A DNA stretch of 64,000 nucleotides from an uncultured Corynebacterium sp. (GCF_946221935.1 NZ_CAMIGN010000006.1:59800-123799), one strand, 5' to 3'. Shown: positions 32,396-41,559, counted from the first letter of the stretch. Numbers and translations are program-made. Notes: a model not told the origin generated them from the sequence alone.

Positions 32396-33130
32396 ATGAA
32401 CCCCGTACAGTCCAACCTCAGCACCCAGCGCGCCCCTCGTGTGCTGCTGACGATCACGGGATTGCGCCGGGCCACTGTCACCGCGGCCGAGCGGATGCGA
32501 GATGCCGCCCGCGCTCTGGAAATCCATGCGGGACTTGTGCTTACGGTGCAGGGGCCGGATTGGAGGCTAAAGGACGACCGGGCGACGTTGGAATTGATTC
32601 ACGATTCCGCTGCCCGTGGGCACGAATTGCTGCTCGGCGGTTTAGGGCCGCTCGGTGGGACAAGCGATAAGGGGGAGTTCCACCGGCTCGGCCAGCACGA
32701 GGCGACCCTGCGGCTCTCCGCAGCTACCCGCCAGCTGGACGCGCTCGGGCTAGCCCCGAAGGTGTTTGCGCCGACCCGTTGGCTGGCGTCGGAGGACGCA
32801 CTGCAGGCCGCCGCTAAGGTCGGGTTCGACGTGGCGGCGGATGCGTACACCATCCGGGATCTTTCCCATGACGATCGTTACCCGGTGCGCGTACTCGCGT
32901 TTGGCGACGGGTTCGGATCGGTGAAGTGGTGGCGTCGAAACGTCCTTAACAGCGTGCGTCGCGGCGTGACACGAGGGCGGGATATCCGCCTTTCCATCAG
33001 CGCAGCGAAAGCCGACAAAGACGACGTAGCGGACGATATGCTGCGCATTCTCGAGCTGCTGCGGGAAAGCGGCTACCAGTCGGCGAACTACCGCGATTAT
33101 GCAGATCGCCAGCAGGCATCTGTGGCTTAA
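32396..33130 (+). CDS. DUF2334 polysaccharide-deacetylase-like protein
   Basis: A 244-aa protein with the fold pattern of DUF2334, a divergent branch of the NodB polysaccharide deacetylases: LLTITGLRRATV at the first strand, a glycine-rich GLGPLGGTSDKGEF segment where NodB enzymes hold metal ligands, and FAPTRWLASEDALQAAAKVGFDVAADA further on. The usual His/Asp metal motifs are not obvious, and no signal peptide is present, so hydrolase activity is uncertain. It sits directly before purS, as in related species. The start is placed at ATG 32396; a TTG at 32351 would give 15 more residues. Confidence 0.72.
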   Translation: MNPVQSNLSTQRAPRVLLTITGLRRATVTAAERMRDAARALEIHAGLVLTVQGPDWRLKDDRATLELIHDSAARGHELLLGGLGPLGGTSDKGEFHRLGQHEATLRLSAATRQLDALGLAPKVFAPTRWLASEDALQAAAKVGFDVAADAYTIRDLSHDDRYPVRVLAFGDGFGSVKWWRRNVLNSVRRGVTRGRDIRLSISAAKADKDDVADDMLRILELLRESGYQSANYRDYADRQQASVA

Positions 33131-33147
33131 AAGCTGTCGCGCGGCAG

Positions 33148-33156
33148 TGTTACGAT
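33148..33156 (+). promoter_or_regulatory. Extended -10 element of the purSQL operon
   Basis: TGTTACGAT (TG-N-TACGAT) lies about 52 nt before ATG 33209. The short leader contains two TACCG copies that can both pair with CGGTA at 33161-33165. Unlike the other pur promoters this one has a normal leader and a GGGAG-type ribosome site. Confidence 0.4.
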
Positions 33157-33208
33157 GGGGCGGTAACCTACCGGGAAAATACCGCAAAGCTGGGAGAATG
33201 TAGAAGCC

Positions 33209-33463
33209 ATGGCTCGTGTTGTCGTCAACGTTATGCCCAAGAAGGAAATCCTCGATCCGCAAGGGCAGGCCGTAGTCCGCGCTCTCGGACGTATCGGCAT
33301 CAGCGGAGTAGCTGATGTACGTCAGGGAAAGCGTTTTGAGCTGGAGGTCGACGAGGGAGTGTCCCGTGAAGATCTGGAAAAGATCGCCTCCGACCTGCTG
33401 GCAAACACCGTGATTGAGGACTACGACGTTGTCGTCGAAGGCGCAGATGCGGAGGCCAAGTAA
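33209..33463 (+). CDS. purS: FGAM synthase subunit PurS
   Basis: Small subunit (84 aa) of the three-part phosphoribosylformylglycinamidine synthase PurLQS. It bridges the glutaminase PurQ and the synthase PurL. Recognised by VVVNVMPKKEILDPQGQAVVRALGRIG and the VRQGKRFELEVD strand. Normal size. It is the first gene of purS-purQ-purL. Confidence 0.95.
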   Translation: MARVVVNVMPKKEILDPQGQAVVRALGRIGISGVADVRQGKRFELEVDEGVSREDLEKIASDLLANTVIEDYDVVVEGADAEAK

Positions 33464-33464
33464 A

Positions 33465-34136
33465 TTGACCAGCCGCATTGGAGTAATCACCTTCCCCGGC
33501 ACTCTCGACGATGTCGATGCCGTGCGTGCAGTGCGCCTGGCAGGAGCAGAACCGGTGGAACTGTGGCACGCCGACGAGGATCTGAAGAATGTTGACGCTG
33601 TGGTTGTCCCCGGCGGATTTTCCTACGGTGACTACCTGCGCGCCGGTGCCATCGCCTCTATCGCCCCGGCAATGAAGTCCGTCGTGGCTGCCGCCGAACA
33701 TGGCACCCCGGTTCTGGGGATCTGCAATGGCTTCCAGATCTTGCAGGAAGCCGGCTTGCTGCCAGGTGCTTTGACCCGCAACGAGGGGCTGCACTTTGTG
33801 TGCCGCGATGTGTACCTAGACGTGGAAAACACTTCCACTGCCTGGACCAACCAGTTCGCCGAGGGAACCAAGATTCTAGTGCCTTCCAAGCACGGCGAGG
33901 GACGCTTCCAGGCCAGCGACGAGACGCTGGAGCGCCTGGAAGGCGAAGGCCGCGTGGTGTTCCGCTATGTCGAGAACCACAATGGATCCCGCAATTCGAT
34001 CGCGGGTGTGTGCAGTGAAAATGGCCGTGTAGTTGGCCTGATGCCGCACCCGGAGCACGCCGTTGAAACGCTGACGGGTCCCTCCCTGGACGGCCTGGGG
34101 CTGTTCAAGTCGGTTCTGTCCACGCTCGTTTCCTAA
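33465..34136 (+). CDS. purQ: FGAM synthase glutaminase subunit PurQ
   Basis: Class-I glutamine amidotransferase (223 aa) supplying ammonia to PurL. The nucleophile Cys is in LGICNGFQ near residue 88, preceded by the oxyanion segment VVPGGFSYGDYLRAGA; the catalytic His/Glu pair is in MPHPEHAVE near the end. It begins with TTG at 33465, one base after the purS stop, with GGAGG 9 nt upstream, which fixes the start. Confidence 0.96.
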   Translation: MTSRIGVITFPGTLDDVDAVRAVRLAGAEPVELWHADEDLKNVDAVVVPGGFSYGDYLRAGAIASIAPAMKSVVAAAEHGTPVLGICNGFQILQEAGLLPGALTRNEGLHFVCRDVYLDVENTSTAWTNQFAEGTKILVPSKHGEGRFQASDETLERLEGEGRVVFRYVENHNGSRNSIAGVCSENGRVVGLMPHPEHAVETLTGPSLDGLGLFKSVLSTLVS

Positions 34137-34166
34137 ATTTCTTGATACAAGGAGCACCCGATCCCC

Positions 34167-36593
34167 ATGATTCACAACGACACGGTCGCCGACGCTAAGG
34201 CCAACCCGGACCTGGAGCAGCCGTATCACGAGCTGGGCCTGAAGGACGACGAGTACGCACGCATCAAGGAAATCCTGGGCCGCCGCCCGACCGATGCGGA
34301 GCTAGCCATGTACTCCGTAATGTGGTCCGAGCACTGCTCGTACAAGTCCTCCAAGACGCACCTGCGTTACTTCGGTGAGACTACGACAGACGAAATGAAG
34401 TCCAAGATGCTTGCCGGCATCGGTGAGAACGCCGGCGTGATCGACATCGGCGATGGCCATGCCGTCACCTTCAAGGTCGAGTCCCACAACCACCCCTCTT
34501 ACGTGGAGCCCTACCAGGGTGCAGCCACGGGCGTAGGCGGTATTGTCCGCGACATCATGGCAATGGGCGCACGCCCAGTGGCCGTGATGGATCAGCTGCG
34601 CTTTGGCCCAGCCGACCTGCCAGATACCCAGCGCGTACTGCCTGGCGTAGTTGCGGGTGTGGGCGGTTATGGCAACTCTTTGGGGTTGCCGAACATTGGC
34701 GGTGAGACGGTTTTTGACGCCTCCTACGCGGGTAACCCCCTGGTCAATGCTTTGTGTGTGGGCACTTTGAAGACTGAGGATCTGAAGCTGGCCTTTGCCT
34801 CTGGCAAGGGTAACCGAGTGATCCTTTTCGGCTCTCGCACGGGCTTGGACGGAATCGGCGGCGTGTCCGTCCTGGCATCGGACACCTTTGAGGAAGGCGC
34901 AGAGCGCAAGCTGCCTGCCGTGCAGGTAGGCGACCCCTTCGCAGAGAAGGTACTGATCGAGTGCTGCCTGGATCTATACCGCGCCGGCGTGGTCGTCGGC
35001 ATTCAAGACCTCGGTGGCGCTGGCCTTTCTTGTGCCACCTCTGAGCTCGCATCCGCAGGCGATGGCGGTATGCACATCAACCTGGACAACGTCCACCTGC
35101 GCGCCGAGGGAATGACGGCAGCGGAGATTCTGTCTTCCGAATCGCAGGAGCGCATGTGCGCCGTCGTGGCTCCGGAGCACGTCGACGCTTTCATGGAGAT
35201 CTGCCGCAAGTGGGATGTCTTGGCATCCGATATCGGTTGCGTCACCGACGGCGAGAACCTTGTGATTGAGCACTGCGGCGAGATCGTGGTGGATGCCTCG
35301 GCACACACCATGGCCGAGGAAGGCCCGGTGTACGAGCGCCCCTACGAGCGCCCGGCTGAGCAGGATCAGCTGAACGAGGCCCGTGGCGTCGAACTGCCGG
35401 AGACCGCCCAGGAAGTCCGCGGCCAGATTCTCGACCTCGCGGCTTCCCCGGCGCTGTGCTCCCGCGAGTACATTACCGAGCAGTACGACCGCTACGTGCG
35501 AGGCAACACCGTTTCCGCCAAGGACGCCGACGCGGGCGTACTGCGTATCGACGAGGAGACCGGTCGTGGCATTGCGGTGTCTACTGACGCCTCTGGCCGT
35601 TACACCCGCCTGGATCCGCGAACTGGTGCCCAGTTGGCGCTGGCTGAGGCTTATCGCAATGTCTCGGTTACAGGTGCCACTCCGGTCGCTGTCTCCAACT
35701 GCCTGAACTTCGGCTCTCCGGAGGATCCTGCCGTCATGTGGCAGTTCCGCGAGGCCGTACATGGCCTGGCCGATGGTTGTAAGGAAATGAGCATTCCGGT
35801 TACCGGTGGCAACGTTTCCTTCTACAACCAAACCGGCGATACCGCCATCCTGCCGACCCCGGTCATCGCTGTGCTGGGCACCATTGATGACTGCGCCCGC
35901 CGTATTCCGCAGCAGCTGCCTAAGCAGTCCGCTGACGAGAAGCAAGAACAGTACCACCTGGTGCTGGTTGGCGCGGAGACCCGGGAGGAACTCGGAGGCT
36001 CTATCTGGCAGCAGGTCGTCCACGATGAGCTGGCAGGCCTGCCTCCACAGGTTGACCTGTCCGTGGAACAGCGCCTGGGTGCATTCATCACCGACCAACG
36101 CGACAGGATCGTCACTGCCCATGACCTCTCTGAAGGCGGCCTATCCCAGGCCGTAGTTGAACTGGCAATCCAGTCTGGTCGGGGAGTGGCCGTGAACCCG
36201 CTGCTGAGCCAGCATGAGTCCGCTACTGCAGAAGGCCGCACGCTGGCACAGCAGGCTGCGGTGGGGCTGTTCTCTGAGACGGCCTCCCGCGTTTTGCTGG
36301 CAGTCAGCAGCGAGGACTACGGCGACCTGATGCGCGACCTGGCCGAGACCGGACTGACCGGCGGCTGGATTGGCCTGACTGGCGTAAGTGACGCTGCGGA
36401 CCAGCCGATCATCCGCTTCGGATCTGGTATTTACCCGGCACTGCCGTTCGGCGGGGAGGTCGAGCTCGACCCGGCCAAGCAGCATGATGATGACTTCGAC
36501 GTTGTGATCTCTCTTGACGAGGCGACCACGGCATGGAAGTCCACCCTGCCTGCACTGTTTAGCCACGCCGCTGGCAATAACTCGGTGATCTAA
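34167..36593 (+). CDS. purL: FGAM synthase large subunit PurL (small-type)
   Basis: An 808-aa ATP-dependent synthase converting FGAR to FGAM with ammonia from PurQ. Small-type PurL, as found together with PurS. Motifs: MWSEHCSYKSSK near residue 50 (catalytic His), FKVESHNHPS near 95, GVGGIVRDIMAMGARPVA, QDLGGAGLSCATSE, and the second half repeating the fold with TGATPVAVSNCLNFGSPE and VTGGNVSFYNQT. ATG 34167 has AAGGAG upstream. It is followed by a long perfect hairpin. Confidence 0.96.
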   Translation: MIHNDTVADAKANPDLEQPYHELGLKDDEYARIKEILGRRPTDAELAMYSVMWSEHCSYKSSKTHLRYFGETTTDEMKSKMLAGIGENAGVIDIGDGHAVTFKVESHNHPSYVEPYQGAATGVGGIVRDIMAMGARPVAVMDQLRFGPADLPDTQRVLPGVVAGVGGYGNSLGLPNIGGETVFDASYAGNPLVNALCVGTLKTEDLKLAFASGKGNRVILFGSRTGLDGIGGVSVLASDTFEEGAERKLPAVQVGDPFAEKVLIECCLDLYRAGVVVGIQDLGGAGLSCATSELASAGDGGMHINLDNVHLRAEGMTAAEILSSESQERMCAVVAPEHVDAFMEICRKWDVLASDIGCVTDGENLVIEHCGEIVVDASAHTMAEEGPVYERPYERPAEQDQLNEARGVELPETAQEVRGQILDLAASPALCSREYITEQYDRYVRGNTVSAKDADAGVLRIDEETGRGIAVSTDASGRYTRLDPRTGAQLALAEAYRNVSVTGATPVAVSNCLNFGSPEDPAVMWQFREAVHGLADGCKEMSIPVTGGNVSFYNQTGDTAILPTPVIAVLGTIDDCARRIPQQLPKQSADEKQEQYHLVLVGAETREELGGSIWQQVVHDELAGLPPQVDLSVEQRLGAFITDQRDRIVTAHDLSEGGLSQAVVELAIQSGRGVAVNPLLSQHESATAEGRTLAQQAAVGLFSETASRVLLAVSSEDYGDLMRDLAETGLTGGWIGLTGVSDAADQPIIRFGSGIYPALPFGGEVELDPAKQHDDDFDVVISLDEATTAWKSTLPALFSHAAGNNSVI

Positions 36594-36613
36594 AAGGGTT
36601 TCCGTAAACCTCA

Positions 36614-36645
36614 AAGGGCGCGCGACCAATTGGTCGCGCGCCCTT
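36614..36645. terminator. Perfect 14-bp hairpin between purL and the thioesterase gene
   Basis: AAGGGCGCGCGACC and GGTCGCGCGCCCTT flank the tetraloop AATT; with the loop the whole 32-bp element is a perfect palindrome. It serves two convergent genes. T-runs are poor, but stem strength suggests termination on both strands. Confidence 0.8.
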
Positions 36646-36674
36646 CAGCTCTGTTGGGCTCCTAGGGGATAGTG

Positions 36675-37742
36675 CTACTCCACGAAGCGGAAGTCGCGGT
36701 CGCTGGGGCTCACCAGCGGACGCGGCAGGAAATCCTTGCGCAGATTACGCAGCGTAGCGGCGTGCTCTTCCAGGCGCTTGTCTTCGTTGGTCACTGGCGT
36801 GTACTGGCGTGCCTGCAGGGGGTTACCGTCCAGATCCACGGCAATGTAGGTCATCGACGCGTGGATGGCCACTGGCAGGTTTCCCTTGCCTTCACGCGGA
36901 TCGCCGGCGCGCAGGTGCACCATCACCGTCATCGAACGTTCGTCGGTACGCACAAGGCGTGCGTCGACCTCCACCAGGTCGCCGATGTGTACCGGGCGGT
37001 AAAAACGAATTCCGCCGGCGTACACCGCCGTGGTGCGCTCGCCGGTCCACTGCATCGTGCAGGCCGTGGCGGCTTCATCGATCCATTCCATGGCCGTGCC
37101 ACCGTGCACATTGCCACCCCAGTTAACGTCCGTCGGCTTGGCGAGGAAGCGGTTCACCATCTCCGGTGCGGTCGACTTGTCGGTGTAGGTCTGTCGCAGC
37201 ATCTCTTCTTCGATTGCCTTGCGCAACTGGATGCGCGACAGTGCCGCCTCTTCCACACGCTTTTCCTCGTCGGTCGTCGGAACGTACGAGGGGATCTGCT
37301 TGGACTTTCCGTTTTCGTCCAAAGCCACGAAGATCACGAGGCAGTCGCAGGCGCGGGTGAATACGCCTTCGCGTGGGTCAGCAGACAGCACTTCGTTGAC
37401 GATATGCATGGAGCTGCGACCGGTATATGCGATGCGACTGCGAACCTCCACCATGTGACCCGAAGGGATCGGACGGGTGAAGTGAATGTGGCCAACGTAT
37501 GCGGTCACGCAATAAGACTGTGCCCAGCCGACCGCACAGGCATAGGCAGCCTTATCAATCCACTCCAATACGCGGCCACCGTGCACGCCCATGGCGCCAG
37601 CCATCAGCACGTCTGTCGGGGCAGCTAGGAAGCGCAGCGTGACCTTCGGGCTGCGCTCATGTGCAGACTCTTGTTGAGCCTTAGACGCGTTGTCAGGTGC
37701 GTTCTGCTCGTTCTGAGTGGTGCTTTCGGTGGTTTCTGCCAC
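36675..37742 (-). CDS. Double-hotdog acyl-CoA thioesterase
   Basis: A 355-aa protein with two hotdog domains (about residues 30-150 and 195-320), each with the VHGG(R/T)-EWIDEAA helix motif (GVHGGRVLEWIDKAAYA; NVHGGTAMEWIDEAATA), like BFIT/ACOT-type acyl-CoA thioesterases that release fatty acid and CoA. One polypeptide therefore supplies both halves of the active site. I chose GTG 37742 because AGGAAGG is 7 nt before it; the open frame continues upstream for 36 codons of basic, coiled-coil-like sequence without a better ribosome site. Likely role: trimming acyl-CoA pools in lipid metabolism. Confidence 0.88.
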   Translation of the reverse strand: MAETTESTTQNEQNAPDNASKAQQESAHERSPKVTLRFLAAPTDVLMAGAMGVHGGRVLEWIDKAAYACAVGWAQSYCVTAYVGHIHFTRPIPSGHMVEVRSRIAYTGRSSMHIVNEVLSADPREGVFTRACDCLVIFVALDENGKSKQIPSYVPTTDEEKRVEEAALSRIQLRKAIEEEMLRQTYTDKSTAPEMVNRFLAKPTDVNWGGNVHGGTAMEWIDEAATACTMQWTGERTTAVYAGGIRFYRPVHIGDLVEVDARLVRTDERSMTVMVHLRAGDPREGKGNLPVAIHASMTYIAVDLDGNPLQARQYTPVTNEDKRLEEHAATLRNLRKDFLPRPLVSPSDRDFRFVE

Positions 37743-37886
37743 GTGGCTGCCTTCCTCTTTTTGGGCTTGCTTCAATTCTGTTATTTTTGCAGCTATTTTG
37801 CGATTCTTCTGCGCTTTCGCGTTCAACTTCCCAATACTATCGTGACGCACAACTCGGTGTTCTACCGAGCACTACAATTTCTTTGT

Positions 37887-38267
37887 ATGAGACATTTACA
37901 CGGTCCGGAACTGTCCGCTGAGGCTCGTCGTGCCGTCGAAAAAGTGGCGGTGTGGGTTCGACAGCCAGAGGATCAGCCCCGTCCACCGCGTGCTGACGTT
38001 GCGGCGGCCGTTCGTCTCTCCCTGGCTGTACTCGAGGAGCTCGCCCCCGGCCATTCCGTCGAAGTCCGGGTGCCGCCCTTTGCTGCCGTTCAATGCATCG
38101 CCGGGCTAGAGCATCGCCGCGGTACCCCGCCCAATGTTGTGCAGTGCTCGCCGTTAACGTGGTTGCGCCTGGTTGCGGGGCAGGAAGATCTTATTGGTTC
38201 TGACGCCGATATCTCCGGAACTCGCGCCTCCGCCATCGCGGAGCATCTTCCGCTGTTTCGATTTTGA
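37887..38267 (+). CDS. Sterol carrier family protein (SCP2-like), uncharacterised
   Basis: A small 126-aa protein found between the thioesterase and purF in corynebacteria and annotated there as sterol carrier family. Segments SVEVRVPPFAAVQCI and HRRGTPPNVVQCSPLTWLRLVAGQ resemble the edge strands and helix of the SCP2 fold, which binds lipids; corynebacteria make no sterols, so another hydrophobic ligand would be bound. ATG 37887 starts MRHLHGPELSAEARRAV. It is divergent from the thioesterase gene (144-bp gap) and 66 bp upstream of purF. Confidence 0.75.
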   Translation: MRHLHGPELSAEARRAVEKVAVWVRQPEDQPRPPRADVAAAVRLSLAVLEELAPGHSVEVRVPPFAAVQCIAGLEHRRGTPPNVVQCSPLTWLRLVAGQEDLIGSDADISGTRASAIAEHLPLFRF

Positions 38268-38297
38268 TGTGTGACTGGGAGATCCTTCCCCATCCCT

Positions 38298-38326
38298 TTG
38301 GGTTAGCGCGAGTCGGCTAGTAAAGT
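38298..38326 (+). promoter_or_regulatory. purF promoter, leaderless
   Basis: TTGGGT (38298-38303), 17 nt, TAAAGT (38321-38326), 7 nt, GTG 38334. One of the clearest leaderless promoters in the window. Confidence 0.6.
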
Positions 38327-38333
38327 CGGGATA

Positions 38334-39863
38334 GTGGCAAACATTGAAGGCCAAGTGAACCAAACAGAGGCAGAACAGTTGCTGAGCCCATTCGATGACC
38401 GAGGCGAAACCGAGCCCCGGGAAGAATGTGGCGTATTCGGTGTATGGGCGCCGGGGGAGGACGTCTCTAAGCTGACGTACTACGGCCTCTATGCGTTGCA
38501 GCACCGTGGTCAGGAAGCTGCCGGTATCGCCGTCGGCGATGGCGACCAAATTGTCGTATTTAAGGATCTGGGTCTGGTGAGCCAGGTCTTCGACGAGCAA
38601 TCCCTGGAGGCCCTCAAGGGGCACATCGGTATGGGGCATAATCGCTATACCACCGCTGGTGGCAATAGCTGGGAGAATGCACAGCCGATGTTCCGCATGG
38701 CGCCTGACGGCACCGACGTGGCACTGGGACACAACGGCAACCTGGTGAATCACCGTGAGCTCACCCAGGAGGCAGCGCGCTTAGGGCTGGTGGATCCGAA
38801 GGAAAACCCTTCCGACTCCCTGGTGATGTGCGCGCTACTGGCCGCCGAGACGCGGGAGGGCCACGGTGTTGAAGAAGCTGCCATGGAGCTATTCCCCAGG
38901 GTCAAGGGGGCTTTCTGCGTGCTGTTCACCGACGGCGATGCACTATACGCAGTCCGCGATCCACAGGGTGTGCGTCCGCTTTCCCTCGGCCAGCTGGCGG
39001 GTGGCGGTTGGGTGGTCGCCTCCGAGACCGCAGCGTTGGACATTGTGGGCGCCCGCTTTATCCGCGATGTAGAGCCAGGTGAGCTGGTGATCATCGACGG
39101 TGATGGTGTGCGTTCCCGTCGCTTCGCGGAGACCCAGCACAAGGGATGCGTGTTTGAGTACGTCTACTTGGCTCGCCCCGACTCGGTCATCCGCGGCCGT
39201 TCCGTCAACGGCACGCGCCTGGAGATCGGCCGGAAGCTCGCTGAGGAGGCGCCAGCAGACGGCGATTTGGTGATCCCCGTTCCCGAATCAGGTACTCCAG
39301 CGGCGGTTGGTTACGCCCAGGGTTCGCACATTCCATTCGGCCAAGGGCTGATGAAGAATGCTTATGTGGGGCGCACCTTCATCCAACCCTCGCAGACAAT
39401 TCGTCAGCTGGGCATTCGTCTTAAGCTCAATCCATTGCGCGAGGTTATTGAAGGCAAGCGCCTGGTAGTGGTGGATGACTCTATCGTTCGCGGCAACACT
39501 CAGCGCGCGCTGATCAAGATGTTGCGTGAAGCAGGAGCGAAGGAAGTTCACGTTCGCATTGCTTCGCCGCCGGTGAAGTGGCCGTGTTTCTATGGCATCG
39601 ACTTTGCCTCGCCCACCGAGCTGATCGCGAATAACGTGGACCCCGAGGATCCAGTGGAAGGGATCCGTAAGGAAATCGATGCGGATTCCCTAGCATTCGT
39701 TTCGACCGAGGCGATGATCGAGGCGTCACGACAAAGCAGGGATGAGCTCTGCGCAGCGTGCTTTGACGGTGTGTTCCCGCTGGGAATGCCAAGTGATAAC
39801 CCGAATACAGCACTGGTAGAGACAATGCAGAAGCAGCAAGCCCAGAAGCAGCCAGCCCAGTAG
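38334..39863 (+). CDS. purF: Amidophosphoribosyltransferase
   Basis: Committed step of purine synthesis: PRPP and glutamine give phosphoribosylamine. A 509-aa Ntn-hydrolase: a propeptide of 31 residues precedes Cys32 in REECGVFG, which becomes the N-terminal nucleophile after self-cleavage. The glutaminase domain (to about 265) contains HRGQEAAGIAV and GHNRYTTAGG; the phosphoribosyltransferase domain has VVVDDSIVRGNTQ (PRPP loop). Cysteines that hold an Fe-S cluster in B. subtilis-type enzymes are plausible in KWPCFYGID and ELCAACFDG. The GTG start has no leader. purM follows after 36 bp with its own ribosome site. Confidence 0.95.
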   Translation: MANIEGQVNQTEAEQLLSPFDDRGETEPREECGVFGVWAPGEDVSKLTYYGLYALQHRGQEAAGIAVGDGDQIVVFKDLGLVSQVFDEQSLEALKGHIGMGHNRYTTAGGNSWENAQPMFRMAPDGTDVALGHNGNLVNHRELTQEAARLGLVDPKENPSDSLVMCALLAAETREGHGVEEAAMELFPRVKGAFCVLFTDGDALYAVRDPQGVRPLSLGQLAGGGWVVASETAALDIVGARFIRDVEPGELVIIDGDGVRSRRFAETQHKGCVFEYVYLARPDSVIRGRSVNGTRLEIGRKLAEEAPADGDLVIPVPESGTPAAVGYAQGSHIPFGQGLMKNAYVGRTFIQPSQTIRQLGIRLKLNPLREVIEGKRLVVVDDSIVRGNTQRALIKMLREAGAKEVHVRIASPPVKWPCFYGIDFASPTELIANNVDPEDPVEGIRKEIDADSLAFVSTEAMIEASRQSRDELCAACFDGVFPLGMPSDNPNTALVETMQKQQAQKQPAQ

Positions 39864-39899
39864 TAAAAAGCTAGAAAGCCAGAAAGCTAAGGACAAGCC

Positions 39900-40994
39900 A
39901 TGAGTGAGCACCCTGAGAACACCCCGAAGCAGGCAGAGGGCGCATCGTACGCCGCTGCCGGTGTCGACATTGAAGCCGGCGATCGCGCGGTAGAGCTTTT
40001 CGCCCCGCTAGCTAAGAAGGCCACCCGTCCCGAGGTACGCGGTGGACTCGGCGGGTTCGCCGGTCTGTTTGCCTTGGGCAAGTACGAAAAGCCACTCCTA
40101 GCCGCCTCCTCTGATGGTGTTGGCACGAAGCTGGCAGTCGCGCAGGCGATGAACAAGCACGACACGATTGGTCGCGACCTGGTGGCAATGTGTGTGGATG
40201 ACCTGGTTGTCTGTGGCGCCGAGCCGCTGTTCCTCCAGGATTACATCGCCATCGGCAAGGTAGTACCCGAGCACGTTGCCAGTATCGTAGCGGGCATTGC
40301 GGCAGGCTGTGAGGATGCAGGCTGTGCACTGTTGGGTGGCGAAACCGCTGAACATCCCGGCGTGATGGAGCCGGATGAGTACGACGTTTCCGCCACTTCC
40401 GTCGGTGTGGTCGAAGAAGCGAATGTGCTGGGGCCGGATCGCGTGCGTCCGGGCGACGTGGTGATTGCCATGGCCTCCTCTGGACTGCACTCCAATGGCT
40501 ATTCCCTGGCGCGCCACGTCCTGCTGGATACCAAGCAGCTGCCATTGGACGGACACATCGAATCTCTCGGTCGCACACTGGGAGAAGAACTGCTTGAACC
40601 CACCCGCATCTACGCCCTCGACTGCCTGAAGCTGGCAAGCGAGTGCGATGTGCACACCTTCGCGCACATTACCGGTGGTGGTTTGGCAGCTAATCTAGCC
40701 CGCGTTATCCCGGATGGTTTGGTCGCCGCGCTGGAGCGCTCCTCTTGGACGCCTGGCCCAATCTTCCGTCTGATCCAGGAGGAAGGGCAGGTCTCCCAAG
40801 AAGAGATGGAGAAGACCTTCAACATGGGCGTGGGCATGGTTGCCGTCGTCGCCGAAGATGATGCCGAGCGTGCCATGGCTATGCTGACCGCCCGCCACAT
40901 CGACGCCTGGCGCTTGGGCGAAGTACGCCCGGCACAGGATGGCCAATCCGGTGCGGTTCTGGATGGGGAGTACCGCAATCCGGTCAACGACTAA
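39900..40994 (+). CDS. purM: AIR synthase (phosphoribosylformylglycinamidine cyclo-ligase)
   Basis: ATP-dependent ring closure of FGAM to AIR. A 364-aa PurM-fold enzyme: SYAAAGVDIEAGDRAVE near the start, SSDGVGTKLAVAQ near 60, DLVVCGAEPLFLQDYIA near 100, and GGGLAANLARVIP near 265. AAGGA lies upstream of ATG 39900. It is co-transcribed with purF. A strong bidirectional hairpin follows. With this gene the IMP pathway steps present here are F, D, S/Q/L, M, C and B; purN, purH, purE/K are elsewhere. Confidence 0.96.
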   Translation: MSEHPENTPKQAEGASYAAAGVDIEAGDRAVELFAPLAKKATRPEVRGGLGGFAGLFALGKYEKPLLAASSDGVGTKLAVAQAMNKHDTIGRDLVAMCVDDLVVCGAEPLFLQDYIAIGKVVPEHVASIVAGIAAGCEDAGCALLGGETAEHPGVMEPDEYDVSATSVGVVEEANVLGPDRVRPGDVVIAMASSGLHSNGYSLARHVLLDTKQLPLDGHIESLGRTLGEELLEPTRIYALDCLKLASECDVHTFAHITGGGLAANLARVIPDGLVAALERSSWTPGPIFRLIQEEGQVSQEEMEKTFNMGVGMVAVVAEDDAERAMAMLTARHIDAWRLGEVRPAQDGQSGAVLDGEYRNPVND

Positions 40995-41021
40995 GACCGG
41001 CGGCTACCTAGTCGGGAATAG

Positions 41022-41075
41022 AAAACTCCCGCCCCTTGCGCTTTGAGGAGCGCTGTGGATAGGGGCGGGAGTTTT
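41022..41075. terminator. Bidirectional terminator between purM and the DUF3073 gene
   Basis: AAAACTCCCGCCCCT (41022-41036) pairs over 15 bp with AGGGGCGGGAGTTTT (41061-41075), and a small GCGCT/AGCGC hairpin sits in the loop. Each strand ends in TTTT, so both convergent transcripts stop here. Confidence 0.88.
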
Positions 41076-41090
41076 GCTGTGGAAGATTAG

Positions 41091-41336
41091 CTATTTCCGG
41101 GAGTTGCCGGAGTAGTCATCCTCATAATCGTCGCCGTAGTCGTCGTATTCCGCAGCGTACTCGCTGTAGTCATCTTCGTACTCGTCGTAGCTATCGTTGT
41201 GTCGGGAGCTGGAGCCCCGGTTTTGCGACTGCCCGGAGAGTTCCCTCTGCAGGCTCTCCAGATCCATTTCCGGAGCGTTGTACTTCAACTGACGAGCAAC
41301 CTTGGCTTGCTTTGCCTTGGCACGGCCGCGACCCAT
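41091..41336 (-). CDS. DUF3073 small protein
   Basis: An 81-aa protein of an actinobacteria-specific family with no known function. The N-terminus (MGRGRAKAKQAKVARQLKY) is basic and conserved; the C-terminal half is dominated by Asp, Tyr, Glu and Ser (DDYEDDY-type repeats), so charge is strongly divided along the chain. That layout suggests binding to nucleic acid or to a basic partner; this is inference. ATG 41336 has AAGGGG about 9 nt upstream. Confidence 0.85.
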   Translation of the reverse strand: MGRGRAKAKQAKVARQLKYNAPEMDLESLQRELSGQSQNRGSSSRHNDSYDEYEDDYSEYAAEYDDYGDDYEDDYSGNSRK

Positions 41337-41500
41337 GGCCTGACCCCCTTGCGGTGTCCTCGAGTGGCGCGGGAGTTCGGCCACCCTTTTCGTTTACATG
41401 TTAAGTTTCTTCCTGCCCTACACCATAGCGGTTAGCGATCATTTTTTCCCAAAAGCCCCTCCGCTTCGTTCGGTAAGCGCGGGGGATGCGCAACGAAATA

Positions 41501-41532
41501 AACCCCGCGACCTGCATGATCGTCGCGGAGTT
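41501..41532 (-). terminator. Terminator of ygfZ
   Basis: On the minus strand a CCGCGAC/GTCGCGG-type stem (extended by AAC/GTT after one mismatch) with a 10-nt loop is followed by TTTATTTC. It lies about 30 bp after the ygfZ stop. Confidence 0.7.
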
Positions 41533-41559
41533 AAGGGGGGCAACGAAGTGTAAGGTTTT

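Noticed and set aside
34974..36122. Long open frame on the minus strand (382 codons) opposite purL
   Set aside because: It lies fully inside purL, whose product is certain; the antisense translation is rich in Ala, Arg, His and Gln without any domain, and no ribosome site is present. It follows from the codon bias of the GC-rich sense gene.
36672..37628. 318-codon plus-strand frame opposite the thioesterase gene
   Set aside because: The minus-strand protein has two clear hotdog domains; the plus-strand product has none.
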